A stretch of DNA of 64,000 nt from Streptomyces viridochromogenes DSM 40736 (GTDB taxonomy: Bacteria; Actinomycetota; Actinomycetes; Streptomycetales; Streptomycetaceae). Under the pieces are notes generated by a model. It saw only the letters and a program-made list of their open reading frames with translations. It made no database searches and was not told the DNA's origin. The position numbers were made by a program, and so were the translations under genes. How positions within the stretch are numbered: position 1 is the stretch's first letter; each line of letters starts with the position of its first letter. The stretch is from the NCBI RefSeq assembly GCF_000158955.1, contig NZ_GG657757.1, positions 4,891,773 to 4,955,772 on the forward strand. The letters run 5' to 3'. Of this stretch, positions 25,232 to 34,277 are shown in pieces.

Positions 25232-25989
25232 CCGCCTACGCCCTGACCGACGCCTGGACCATGACCCGCCGGGAACTCTCCCGCTGGGGGCGGCAGCCGG
25301 TCCAGCTGGTCGTCAACCTCGTCTTCCCGGTGATGCTGCTGCTCATGTTCGGCTACCTGGTCGGCGGCGGCCGGGGGGTGAGCGGGGAGTACCGGGACTA
25401 CCTGATCCCGGGCATGCTCGCGCTCACCATGGCCTTCGGCCTGGAGGGCACGATGCTCGCCGTCACGCAGGACCTCAACAAGGGCGTGATCGACCGCTTC
25501 CGTTCGATGCCCATGGCCAACGGAGCCGTCCTGGTGGGCCGTTCCGCCGCCGACATGCTGCAGTCGGCGATGGCCCTGGTGGTGCTCATCGGTGTGGGCG
25601 CCGCGCTCGGCTGGCGCGTCCACGGCGGTGCGGCCGCCTTCCTGGGGGCCGTGGGTCTGCTCCTGCTGTTCCGGTTCGCCATGCTGTGGATCGGCATCCA
25701 CCTGGCGCTGGTGGCCGGCAAACCGGAGATGGTCCAGGCCGTGCAGATCCTGGTCTGGCCGGTCGGCTTCCTCTCCAACGCCCTGGCCCTCCCCGACACC
25801 ATGCCCGGCTGGCTGGGCACGGTCGTCGAGTGGAACCCGATGTCCCACACGGCCACGGCCGTACGGGACCTGTTCGGCGTGCCCGGCGCGGAGTCCGGGC
25901 ACGTGTGGCCGGCGGTGATCTGGCCCCTGGCCCTGCTGGCGGTGTTCTTCCCGCTGGCGGTACGGAGGTTCGGGCGGCTGAGCCGCTAG
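25228..25989 (+). CDS. DrrB-type ABC-2 permease
   Basis: 253 residues with six predicted membrane segments, e.g. LVVNLVFPVMLLLMFGYLVGG and MALVVLIGVGAALGW; the signature VEWNPMSHTATAVRDLFG is typical of ABC-2 type drug permeases. Translationally coupled to the ATPase. Its stop overlaps by a few bases the stop of the convergent glutamate decarboxylase gene. Probably regulated by the PadR protein. Confidence 0.93.
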   Translation: MTAYALTDAWTMTRRELSRWGRQPVQLVVNLVFPVMLLLMFGYLVGGGRGVSGEYRDYLIPGMLALTMAFGLEGTMLAVTQDLNKGVIDRFRSMPMANGAVLVGRSAADMLQSAMALVVLIGVGAALGWRVHGGAAAFLGAVGLLLLFRFAMLWIGIHLALVAGKPEMVQAVQILVWPVGFLSNALALPDTMPGWLGTVVEWNPMSHTATAVRDLFGVPGAESGHVWPAVIWPLALLAVFFPLAVRRFGRLSR

Positions 25990-27434
25990 TGGTGGAACCC
26001 GGTGGCCGCGCTCCTGTCCTGGGTCTGGGGGTGCGGCTGCCGGCGCAGCTCCGGCAGGAGCCGTTCCAGGTCCTGGGTGAGGAGCTCGGCGAGGTCGGCT
26101 GAGAAGCCGTTGCGGCACACCACCCGCAGCACGGACAGGTCCTCGCGGTTGGCCGGGAAGGTGTAGGCGGGCACCAGCCAGCCGCTCTCGCGCAGCCGCC
26201 GGGAGAGGTCGAAGACGTCGTACGTCTCCACGTCCGGCGCGGTGGTGAAGGCGAAGACCGGCAGCTGGTCGCCCCGGGTCAGCAGCCGGAAGTCACCGAG
26301 CGCCTCGATCCGCGCGGCCATGCCCGTGGCCACGTCCCGCGCGGCCTGCTGGACGGCCCGGTAGCCGTCCCGGCCCAGCCGCAGGAACGTGTAGTACTGC
26401 GCCACGACCTGTGCGCCCGGCCGGGAGAAGTTCAGCGCGAACGTCGGCATGTCACCGCCCAGGTAGTTCACCCGGAACACCAGCTCCTCCGGCAGCGCCT
26501 CCCCGTCCCGCCACAGCGCCCAGCCGACGCCCGGGTAGACGAGGCCGTACTTGTGCCCCGAGGTGTTGATCGACGCCACCCGCGGCAGCCGGAAGTCCCA
26601 CACCAGGTCCTCGTCGAGGAACGGCGCGATCATGGCACCCGACGCCCCGTCCACGTGCACCGGGACGTCCAGCCCGGTCCGTTCCCGCAGTGCGTCCAGC
26701 GCCGCGCACAGGTCCGCGATCGGCTCGTACGACCCGTCGAAGGTCGAGCCCAGGATCCCGACGACCCCGATGGTGTTCTCGTCGCACAGTTCGGCCGCGG
26801 CCTGCGGGTCCAGGTGGAACCGCTCGCCCTCCATGGGGACGAGGCGGGCCTCGACTTCCCAGAAGTTGCAGAACTTCTCCCAGCAGACCTGCACGTTCAC
26901 GCCCATCACCAGATTGGGCCGCGCCCCGGGGTAGCGGTCGGCGTTGCGCTTGGCCCAGCGCCGTTTCAGCGCCATCCCGGCCAGCATGCACGCCTCGCTC
27001 GACCCGGTCGTCGAACACCCCACGGCGCTCGCCGGGTCGGGGGCGTTCCACAGGTCGGCGAGCATCGCCACGCACCGCCGCTCCAGTTCGGCCGTGCGCG
27101 GGTACTCGTCCTTGTCGATCATGTTCTTGTCGCGGCACTCGGCCATCAGCAGCCCGGCCTCCGGCTCCATCCAGGTGGTGACGAAGGTGGCGAGGTTCAG
27201 CCGCGCGTTGCCGTCGAGCATCAGCTCGTCGCGCACCAGTTGGTGGGCGGTGGCCGGTGCCATGGGCTGGTCCGGGAGCCGGTGCGTGGGCGGGGCCTCG
27301 GTCATGTCGCCGAGCGGGTTGGCGGGGCCGTAGAAAGGGTTGACGGACAGCCGGCGCTCGCCGGACTGACGGGGGCCTTTGTGGAGCGGCAAGGGAGCCT
27401 CCAGGGTCGATTGAGTGTGAGAGAGGGAAGTCAT
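25986..27434 (-). CDS. gadB: Glutamate decarboxylase
   Basis: 482 residues, PLP-dependent group II decarboxylase. Landmarks: VGCSTTGSSEACMLAGMALKRRW, VHVDGASGAMIAPF, and INTSGHKYGLVYPG with the Schiff-base Lys; FRVNYLGGDMPTF and NFSRPGAQVVAQYY are highly conserved in bacterial GAD. Converts glutamate to GABA and consumes a proton, so it serves acid tolerance or GABA supply. The start codon ATG 27434 overlaps the stop of the upstream ClC-type gene by four bases (ATGA), so both are made together. No glutamate/GABA antiporter gene is adjacent. Confidence 0.95.
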   Translation of the reverse strand: MTSLSHTQSTLEAPLPLHKGPRQSGERRLSVNPFYGPANPLGDMTEAPPTHRLPDQPMAPATAHQLVRDELMLDGNARLNLATFVTTWMEPEAGLLMAECRDKNMIDKDEYPRTAELERRCVAMLADLWNAPDPASAVGCSTTGSSEACMLAGMALKRRWAKRNADRYPGARPNLVMGVNVQVCWEKFCNFWEVEARLVPMEGERFHLDPQAAAELCDENTIGVVGILGSTFDGSYEPIADLCAALDALRERTGLDVPVHVDGASGAMIAPFLDEDLVWDFRLPRVASINTSGHKYGLVYPGVGWALWRDGEALPEELVFRVNYLGGDMPTFALNFSRPGAQVVAQYYTFLRLGRDGYRAVQQAARDVATGMAARIEALGDFRLLTRGDQLPVFAFTTAPDVETYDVFDLSRRLRESGWLVPAYTFPANREDLSVLRVVCRNGFSADLAELLTQDLERLLPELRRQPHPQTQDRSAATGFHH

Positions 27435-28717
27435 CGGACCGATGTCCCGTCCGGCCGGAGCTGCATCTGCGGCCGGCCCGTCACCAGCAGCCAGGCCGGC
27501 AGTGAGGCGACAACGAGCAGGGTGACGATCCCGGGCTCGGCGACCAGCACCGCGGCGACGAAGAGGCTGATCCAGCCCTGCCGGGTGATGGCGAGCAGCA
27601 CCCCGAGCACACCGGCGGACACGCCCACCGAGGGATGCACCCCGGACACCAGGGCGTGCGCGCACAGGCCGAGGGCGGTGCCGACGAACACGGCCGGGAA
27701 GATCCGCCCGCCGCGGAAACCGCAGGACGCGGCGACGAGCAGGGCGGCGAGTTTCACCACCGTCATGACGGCGAACTCCCCGGCCGACCAGCCGTTCGGG
27801 TCGTGCGCCAGGGTCGCGGTCTCGTCGAGCCCCTTGAACAACGTCAGATGGCCGCCCAGGGCCGCGAGGCACCCCAGCACGAGCCCGCCGGCGGGGAGCA
27901 TCAGCATCGGGTGCCGCAGCCGTCGGAAGGCTCCGTGCACGAAGGGGAAGGCGTACACGGCGCACATGGCGAGCACCGCGCCCACCGAGGCGACCACCAC
28001 CGCCGCCGCCAGGTCGCCCCAGCCGGGACGCCCGAAAGACGGCAGACCCAGGTCGAAGCTCGGGCGGTCGAGGAAGGTCACGGTCAGGGCGCCGGTCGCC
28101 GCGGCGATCAGGGGCGTGAACACGTTGTCCCACAGCAGGCCGCGCATCGTTCGCCCGGCCAGCGCCTCGGAGATCGCCAGGGCGGCCGCCACCGGCGTGC
28201 CGAACAGTGCGCCGATCGTCGCCGACTCGGCGAGGACCGGCCAGATCCGGCCCGGCGCCCGGGGGACGGCCCTGGCGCCCAGCCAGGCCGCCAGGCCGAC
28301 GTTCATGGTGATGATCGGGTTCTCGGGGCCGAGGCTGGGCCCGCCGGCCAGCATCAGCGCGGTCGCCAGCAGCAGCCCCGGCAGTACCGCAGGGGGCAGC
28401 ACGGGGGCGTCCAGGCCGACGGTGGCGGGATCCGGGCCCGCGTGCCCCGGCACCTTCCACACCACCAGTCCGACCGCGACTCCGGTGGCGAAGAGCACCG
28501 CGAACATCCACGCCACCGAGTACCGGCCCACCCCGAGCGCGTCCGGCACGGTCTGCCACAGCACGTCCTGGAGCTGCTCGGCGGCGGTCTCCAGCCCGAT
28601 CAGGAGCAGGCTGGAGACCACCCCCACGGCCACCGCGGGCACGATCGACCGCAGCAGGGTGCGGGCGGGCGTAGTCGGGGTGACGGAGGGCGCCTGCTGC
28701 GGGGAGTCCTGGGCCAC
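27431..28717 (-). CDS. YfeO-like ClC-family ion transport protein
   Basis: 428 residues from GTG 28717, about ten membrane segments. ClC landmarks: AGGPSLGPENPIITMN in the selectivity region, IGALFGTPVAAALAISEAL, and FRGGRIFPAVFVGTALG. The first motif corresponds to G(K/R)EGP of chloride/proton antiporters but reads SLGPE, so the usual gating Glu position is not Glu, as in YfeO-type proteins. In E. coli ClC antiporters provide the counter-ion path during extreme acid resistance by amino-acid decarboxylases; direct coupling to gadB suggests the same job. Ion selectivity is uncertain. Confidence 0.87.
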   Translation of the reverse strand: MAQDSPQQAPSVTPTTPARTLLRSIVPAVAVGVVSSLLLIGLETAAEQLQDVLWQTVPDALGVGRYSVAWMFAVLFATGVAVGLVVWKVPGHAGPDPATVGLDAPVLPPAVLPGLLLATALMLAGGPSLGPENPIITMNVGLAAWLGARAVPRAPGRIWPVLAESATIGALFGTPVAAALAISEALAGRTMRGLLWDNVFTPLIAAATGALTVTFLDRPSFDLGLPSFGRPGWGDLAAAVVVASVGAVLAMCAVYAFPFVHGAFRRLRHPMLMLPAGGLVLGCLAALGGHLTLFKGLDETATLAHDPNGWSAGEFAVMTVVKLAALLVAASCGFRGGRIFPAVFVGTALGLCAHALVSGVHPSVGVSAGVLGVLLAITRQGWISLFVAAVLVAEPGIVTLLVVASLPAWLLVTGRPQMQLRPDGTSVR

Positions 28718-28761
28718 GGGCTCACGATAAGCGGACAAATGTGAACAGATGGGCGACACGC

Positions 28762-28783
28762 TTGCACCTCACGTGGCGTGAGG
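28762..28783 (+). promoter_or_regulatory. tipA promoter with TipAL-type inverted repeat
   Basis: TTGCACCTCACG begins at 28762 and contains the inverted repeat CCTCACG (28767 to 28773) / CGTGAGG (28777 to 28783). This matches, from memory, the S. lividans ptipA element TTGCACCTCACGTCACGTGA, with the MerR-type dyad between -35 and -10. Thiopeptide-bound TipAL would activate here. Confidence 0.8.
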
Positions 28784-28819
28784 CCCGACCGTGGAGCGCG
28801 TACCGAGAAGGGAGCGGAA

Positions 28820-29593
28820 GTGAGCTACTCCGTGGGACAGGTCGCGGGCTTCGCCGGCGTCACGGTGCGCACGCTGCACCACTACGACGACATCGGCCTG
28901 CTCGTCCCGAGCGCACGCAGCCACGCGGGGCACCGGCGTTACGGCGACGCCGACCTCGACCGGCTGCAGCAGATCCTGTTCTACCGGGAGCTCGGCTTCC
29001 CGCTCGAGGAGGTCGCCGCCCTGCTCGACGACCCGGACGCGGACCCGCGCGCACACCTGCGCCGGCAGCACGAACTGCTGACCGCCCGGATCGAGAAGCT
29101 GCGGAAGATGGCGGCGGCCGTGGAGCACGCCATGGAGGCACGGAAGATGGGCATCAACCTCACGCCCGAGGAGAAGTTCGAGGTCTTCGGGGGCAAGGAC
29201 CCGGAGCAGTACGCGGAAGAGGTGGAGGAGCGCTGGGGCGACACCGAGGAGTACGCCGAGTCGCAGCGCCGCACCGCGCGTTACACCAAGGAGGACTGGC
29301 AGCGCATCCAGGCCGAGGCCGCCGACTGGGCGGAACGCTACGGCGCCCTGATGTCGGCGGGCGAGCCGCCCACCGGCGAGGCGGCCATGACCCTGGCCGA
29401 GGAGCACCGGCAGCACATCTGCACGTGGTTCTACGAGTGCTCCCACGAACTCCACCGCTGCCTCGGCGAGATGTACGTCTCCGACGAACGCTTCAAGGAG
29501 TTGTACGACGGGATGCGCCCGGGTCTCGCCGAGCACCTGAAGGACGCGATCGCCGCGAACGCGGACCGCGACCGCCCGGAGCGGGCCGGGTAA
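28820..29593 (+). CDS. tipA: TipA, thiopeptide-binding MerR-family activator
   Basis: 257 residues from GTG 28820, preceded by GGGAGCGGA as in S. lividans. N-terminal MerR helix-turn-helix (YSVGQVAGFAGVTVRTLHHYDD), a coiled-coil linker to about residue 105, then the TipAS drug-binding domain starting at Met110 (MGINLTPEEKFEVFG). Met110 is the conserved internal start for the short form TipAS. Cys207 and Cys214 (FYECSHELHRCLGEMYVSDERF region) are conserved; Cys214 forms the covalent bond to thiostrepton in TipAL. Role: multidrug sensing and autoinduction. The domain after residue 140 diverges from S. lividans TipAS, so ligand range may differ. Confidence 0.96.
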   Translation: MSYSVGQVAGFAGVTVRTLHHYDDIGLLVPSARSHAGHRRYGDADLDRLQQILFYRELGFPLEEVAALLDDPDADPRAHLRRQHELLTARIEKLRKMAAAVEHAMEARKMGINLTPEEKFEVFGGKDPEQYAEEVEERWGDTEEYAESQRRTARYTKEDWQRIQAEAADWAERYGALMSAGEPPTGEAAMTLAEEHRQHICTWFYECSHELHRCLGEMYVSDERFKELYDGMRPGLAEHLKDAIAANADRDRPERAG

Positions 29594-29674
29594 GAAGTCA
29601 CGTAAGGAGGGCGAGCGCTTAACTTTCGCGGCTTTGCTCGCCTCTTCCCGCAGTGCGACGGCCGCCCGCTCACC

Positions 29675-29715
29675 GGTCAATTTACTCATAACTTTAGGCC
29701 GGACGTGCGTGTTAG
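29675..29715 (+). promoter_or_regulatory. 41-bp promoter-like element, copy 1 (before the linaridin exporter)
   Basis: GGTCAATT-T-ACTCAT then A-A-C-TTTAGG-CCGG, seven bases, then TGTTAG. The same blocks at identical spacing occur at 34616 to 34656. The element is AT-rich against a GC-rich background and lies 94 bases before the exporter GTG, so it is probably a cluster-specific promoter/operator. Confidence 0.7.
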
Positions 29716-29808
29716 CTTCGAACGTCTTGACGACGGGACCCGTGTGGCAGAGCTGCTTTCCGGAGCGTGCCGAGGCGCGGTGACCGTCGGCAAACGGGGG
29801 GAGCGCTT

Positions 29809-31743
29809 GTGGCGAGTCACGTGAAAAACGCGAGCCCGGAAGCAGGGGGCCCGAACGGCGCGGAGTCGGTGGCGAGCGTCGCCAGAGCGCACACCGGGCT
29901 GCTGCTCACCGGCGTGCTGCTCGGCCTGCTGGGGGTGGGTGCCTCACTCGCCCAGCCCTGGGCCATCGGCAACCTGATCGAGGCGGCGGGCGGCGGGGCC
30001 TCGATGACCGGCCCCGTCGCCCAGCTCGTCGGTCTCTTCTGCGCGGGGGCCCTCTTCTCCTCGCTCCAGGCCTACGTCATCGGGCGGGCCGGGGAGAACA
30101 TCGTCTTCGATGTCCGCAAGGTCCTGGTCGGACGGCTCCTGCGCGCCGATCTCACCGCGTTCGCGAAAGAGTCCCAGGGCGACATCTTCACCCGCACGGT
30201 CACCGACACCTCACTGGCGCGCATCGCCCTGGCACAGAGCCTCGCCCAGCTGATCGTCAGCGGCGCCACGGTCATAGGCGGCGTCGTGCTGATGTTCCTC
30301 ATCGATCTGTGGCTGATGGTCATCACCACGTGCTGCCTGGGAGCCGCCAGCATCATCTCCGTCACCCTCGCCCGGAAGCTGCGCAAGGCCGCGCTGCGGA
30401 ACCGGGACGACACCGGTGCCTTCGCCGCCGGCATACAGCGCGTGCTCTCCGCCCTTCCCACGGTCAAGGCGTCCCGCGCCGAGTCCCGTGAGGCCGCCCG
30501 CATCGGCGAACTGGCCGAGAGGACACGGCGCTCGGGCATCCGGGTCAACGCCTACAACGCCCTGCTGATGCCGTCCATGAACGTCGGTACGCAGGGTGCC
30601 CTGGCCGTCGTCGTGGGCGTCGGGATGTCCTGGGTGGCCCGCGGCGAGATGGACATGGCCAGTCTGACCACGTTCATCATGTACCTCTTCCAGCTGGTGT
30701 CGCCGCTGGTGATGCTGTTCATGGGGGTGGGTCAGTTCGTCCAGGGCCGGGCCGCCATCCAGCGGGTGGACGAACTCGCCCGCCTGCCCCAGGAAGGCGA
30801 CGCGCCGGGCGGCGCGGCGGGCCTCGCGCCCCTCGGGCAACTGGCCCCGCACTGGCCGGCGGTCGAGTTCCACGACGTGCGCTTCAGCTACCGGCGAGGC
30901 AGGCAGGCGGAGCGGACGCAGGTCCTCAACGGCGTCTCGTTCAGCGTGCCGACGCGCGGGCTGACGGCGGTGGTCGGGCCTTCGGGCGCCGGCAAGACCA
31001 CCATGTTCCAGCTGATCGAGCGCTTCTACCCGGTGGACGGCGGCCTCGTCCGGCTCGGCGGGCAGAACGTCGAGGCGCTGCCCCTCGACACGGTCCGCGG
31101 ACTGGTGGGCTACGTCCAGCAGGACAGCACGGCCCTGCGCGGCACCATCCGGGAGAACCTGACCTACGCCAATCCCCACGCCGGTGAGGACGCCGTCCGC
31201 GAGGCGGTGGAGATGGCCGGCCTCACCTCGGTGATCGCCCAGCTCCCGCACGGCCTCGACACCGAACTCGGCGACCAGGGCAGCGGGTTGTCCGGCGGAC
31301 AGCGCCAGCGCCTGTGCATCGCCCGCACGCTGCTGCAGCGGCCCGCGGTCATGCTGCTGGACGAGGCCACCTCCAACCTGGACTCCGACTCGGAGCGGGA
31401 CTTCCGCGAGGTGCTGCGCCGGGTCTCCCGGCGGTGCGCGGTCATCGCCATCGCCCACCGCATCTCCACGGTGGTCGACGCCGACCAGATCGTGGTGATG
31501 GAAGGGGGCAGGGTCCGGGCCACCGGCGTGCACCACGACCTGATGGAACGCGACGAGCTCTACCGGCGCCTCGCCGGCTCGCAACTGCGCGCCGAGCCCG
31601 GCCCCGTAGCCCCGGCACCCCGTCAGCAACCGGTGGAACCGTGGTCGCCCCCGCCCTCCATCGCCGTCGGCTGGCCGTCGTACGCCGGACTCACCGAGCA
31701 GACGTTGCAGCTTCGGCCCATCAAGAGTGAGGAGCAGTGGTGA
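29809..31743 (+). CDS. ABC transporter, fused permease/ATPase (linaridin exporter candidate)
   Basis: 644 residues from GTG 29809 (GGGGGGAG upstream). The N-terminal ~330 residues form a six-helix ABC exporter domain (GLLLTGVLLGLLGVGASLAQPW at the first helix). The ATPase has Walker A VGPSGAGKTTMFQL, signature LSGGQRQRLCIARTL, Walker B VMLLDEATSNLD and switch His in IAIAHRIS. It lacks an N-terminal C39 peptidase, so it exports but does not cut a leader. First gene of a likely operon with the oxidoreductase (4-base GTGA overlap). By analogy to CypT of cypemycin it would export and self-protect against the mature peptide. Confidence 0.92.
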   Translation: MASHVKNASPEAGGPNGAESVASVARAHTGLLLTGVLLGLLGVGASLAQPWAIGNLIEAAGGGASMTGPVAQLVGLFCAGALFSSLQAYVIGRAGENIVFDVRKVLVGRLLRADLTAFAKESQGDIFTRTVTDTSLARIALAQSLAQLIVSGATVIGGVVLMFLIDLWLMVITTCCLGAASIISVTLARKLRKAALRNRDDTGAFAAGIQRVLSALPTVKASRAESREAARIGELAERTRRSGIRVNAYNALLMPSMNVGTQGALAVVVGVGMSWVARGEMDMASLTTFIMYLFQLVSPLVMLFMGVGQFVQGRAAIQRVDELARLPQEGDAPGGAAGLAPLGQLAPHWPAVEFHDVRFSYRRGRQAERTQVLNGVSFSVPTRGLTAVVGPSGAGKTTMFQLIERFYPVDGGLVRLGGQNVEALPLDTVRGLVGYVQQDSTALRGTIRENLTYANPHAGEDAVREAVEMAGLTSVIAQLPHGLDTELGDQGSGLSGGQRQRLCIARTLLQRPAVMLLDEATSNLDSDSERDFREVLRRVSRRCAVIAIAHRISTVVDADQIVVMEGGRVRATGVHHDLMERDELYRRLAGSQLRAEPGPVAPAPRQQPVEPWSPPPSIAVGWPSYAGLTEQTLQLRPIKSEEQW

Positions 31744-33235
31744 GCACCACCGACGTCGCCATCGTGGGCACCGGACCCAACGGCCTCGCGGCCGGGGTGG
31801 TCCTGGCCCGTGCCGGACTGCGCGTGGAGCTGCACGAGGCGGCCGAGACCATCGGGGGAGGGCTGCGCACCGCTTCGCTCTTCGACTCCGGGGTGGTGCA
31901 CGACATCTGCTCCGCCGTCCACCCCATGGCCGCCGCCTCCCCGTTCTTCCGCGCGTTCGACCTGCCGGCCCGCGGGGTCGAGCTCCTGCAACCCGAGATC
32001 AGCTACGCCCACCCCCTGGACAACGGCCCTGCCGCCCTGGCCTACCGCTCGCTGGAGAAGACCTGCGAGCACCTGGGCGTCGACGGGCCCCGCTGGCGCC
32101 GGCTGATGGGCCCGCTGCTGGAGCGCAGCGAAGCCGTCGTCGACCTCGTCCTCTCCGACCTGCGCCGGCTGCCGCGTGACCCCGTGGCGGCCCTGCTGCT
32201 GGCGAGCCGGGCGGCGGTCCACGGCAGCGGGCTCGGCGCGGCCCGCTTCCGGGGCGAGCAGGCACCCGCCCTGCTCACCGGCGTCGCCGCGCACGCGGTC
32301 GGCAAGCTGCCGAGCCTGGCGTCCGCGGGAGTGGCCATGCTGCTGGGCCACCTCGCCCACGGGACGGGATGGCCGCTGCCGCGCGGTGGCAGCGGCCGTA
32401 TCGCACAGGCGCTGGCCGAGGACATCACCGCGCACGGCGGCGTTCTTCCACACCGGACACCACGTGGCGGGACCTCGCCGAACTGCGCGGCGCACGCGCG
32501 GTGTTGCTCGATGTCAGCCCCAAAGGCCTGCTGGCCCTCGCGGGCGGCCGGCTGCCCCGTGCCTACGCACGCGGTCTGGAGCGGTTCCGCTACGGCCCGG
32601 GCGCCGCCAAGGTCGACTTCCTGGTCTCCGAGCCGATCCCCTGGACCGACCCGGCGGTGGGCCGCGCCGGGACCGTGCATCTGGGCGGCACACACGCCGA
32701 GATGGTGCGGCAGGAGACGGCGAACGCCCGCGGAGTGCGGACCGGGGAGCCGTTCGTCCTCGTGGTGGACCCGGCGGCGGTCGACCCCGGGCGCGCCCTG
32801 CCCGGCAAGCGCCCGGTGTGGGCGTACGCGCACGTTCCGAACGGCGACCCGACCGACCCCTACGACCTGGTCCGGGCGCGCATCGAGCGCTACGCCCCCG
32901 GGTTCGGGGACACCGTGGTCGCCCACCGGTCCGTCGCAGCCGCCGCGTACGAGGACTACAACCCCAACTACGTCGGCGGGGACATCGGTTCGGGGGCGAT
33001 GACGCTGTACCAGACGATCGCACGGCCCGTACCGCGCTTCGACCCGTACCGCACCCCGCTGCCCGGAGTCTTCCTGTGCTCCTCGGCCACGCCACCGGGC
33101 CCCAGTGTGCACGGAATGTCTGGATACCTGTCCGCACTATCCGCTCTCCGCCATTGTTTCGGGATATATGACGCACCGGACTTGGCGTTCGACGCATCGT
33201 CGCTCGAATTCGGGCGGCCTGGCCTGGATCGATGA
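31740..33235 (+). CDS. Phytoene desaturase-like FAD-dependent oxidoreductase, apparent frameshifts
   Basis: Starts at GTG 31740 inside the exporter stop. N-terminal FAD motif VAIVGTGPNGLAAGVVLARAG and C-terminal GDIGSGAMTLYQTIARPV plus VFLCSSATPPGPSVHGMSGY identify a phytoene desaturase/NAD(P)-FAD oxidoreductase. The frame breaks twice: an extra T at about 32442 to 32446 and an extra G at about 32466 to 32471. Removing both gives a 498-codon gene reading GGVFHTGHHVADLAELRG. FAD oxidoreductases of this type recur in linaridin clusters that lack the cypemycin decarboxylase (recalled knowledge). It could reduce or oxidise residues of the core peptide. If the frameshifts are real, the enzyme is dead. 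Confidence 0.8.
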
Positions 33236-33473
33236 ATTTGCGCCCGATAATCCGTGGAACGGGCCATAACGCTTTGGTACGGTGTAGATAACGAAGTCTC
33301 CCCACAGGCTCCGTTGAGGCGTAACCGCGTTGATGTCTGACTAACCACGCGGGCGGTCGCGGAGCTTTCCGCCACCGATGTAGCCGGCATCATGTCGTGC
33401 CCGGTTCCAGCTCCTCGGCTTCATGACGCTCCCATCGGTATGTCAGTGGGGACAGCATGTAGGGGGAATATCT

Positions 33474-34232
33474 GTGGATACCGGAGTCGACGACATAGGC
33501 TACGGCAGACAGTTCGAAGGCTGGTACGACCGGCTCATCCCGGACGACCGGCTTACCGCCGAGGCAGTAAAGGGGCTGGTGGCACGCCACCCCGCTCCCG
33601 AGGCTGGAACCCTTGAATTCGGAGTCGGCACCGGGCGGATCGCCATCCCGCTCTCCCGGAGCGTCGGCCACGTGACCGGCGTGGACTCCTCCCCGGAGAT
33701 GCTGGACGCGCTGCGCGTCAAGCTGAAGGACGGCGGGGACGTCACCCCGGTGCACGGGGACATACGCGGCTACACCTCAAAATCCCGTTACGGAATGGTG
33801 TATTCCGTATGCGCGACCCTGTCGTGCCTGACCACTGCCGAGGACCAGCAGCGGGCCGTGCGGCGCGCGGCCGACCTCCTGGTCCCCGGCGGCCGGCTGG
33901 TGATCGAGACGCACAACAAGCCGGCGATCCTGAACCTCCACGAGGGCCTGACCCGCACCACGTACTTCGTCCCCTACCCGGAGCCGGGGACAGGCGTACA
34001 GACCCACTCCACCCTGCTCGACGGCGGTCTGTGGCAGTGCTCACACATCCTGTACCAGAGCGACGGCACCACCAGGGTGGGCAACGAACTCACCCGGCTG
34101 ACCACTCCGGACGACGTCGACGGCTACGCCCGCGCGGCCGGGCTGGAGCCCGAGGCCCGCATGTCCCGCTGGGACGGCACCCCTTACAGCGAACAGGCAC
34201 CCCTGTTCATGTGCTGTTACGTCAAACCCTGA
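33474..34232 (+). CDS. SAM-dependent methyltransferase, CypM-like (N-terminal dimethylation candidate)
   Basis: 252 residues from GTG 33474 (AGGGGGAATAT upstream). Class I methyltransferase: LEFGVGTGRIAIPLSRSV (motif I), VTGVDSSPEML (motif II) and HGDIRGYTS. The C-terminal half (HSTLLDGGLWQCSHILYQSDG, YARAAGLEPEARM, GTPYSEQAPLFMCCYVKP) is laid out like CypM, the alpha-N-methyltransferase that dimethylates the N-terminal residue of cypemycin. Within this cluster it probably dimethylates the exposed N-terminus of the processed linaridin. The start at GTG 33474 is preferred to ATG 33423 because of the RBS. Confidence 0.88.
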   Translation: MDTGVDDIGYGRQFEGWYDRLIPDDRLTAEAVKGLVARHPAPEAGTLEFGVGTGRIAIPLSRSVGHVTGVDSSPEMLDALRVKLKDGGDVTPVHGDIRGYTSKSRYGMVYSVCATLSCLTTAEDQQRAVRRAADLLVPGGRLVIETHNKPAILNLHEGLTRTTYFVPYPEPGTGVQTHSTLLDGGLWQCSHILYQSDGTTRVGNELTRLTTPDDVDGYARAAGLEPEARMSRWDGTPYSEQAPLFMCCYVKP

Positions 34233-34277
34233 GCGCACTACACACTGCACACGGTTGGCTATGAGGGGGTTGCACGC

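Noticed and set aside
29809..31743. Peptidase-containing (PCAT) exporter that would cut the leader
   Set aside because: The N-terminus has no C39 Cys/His motif; it begins directly with the membrane domain.
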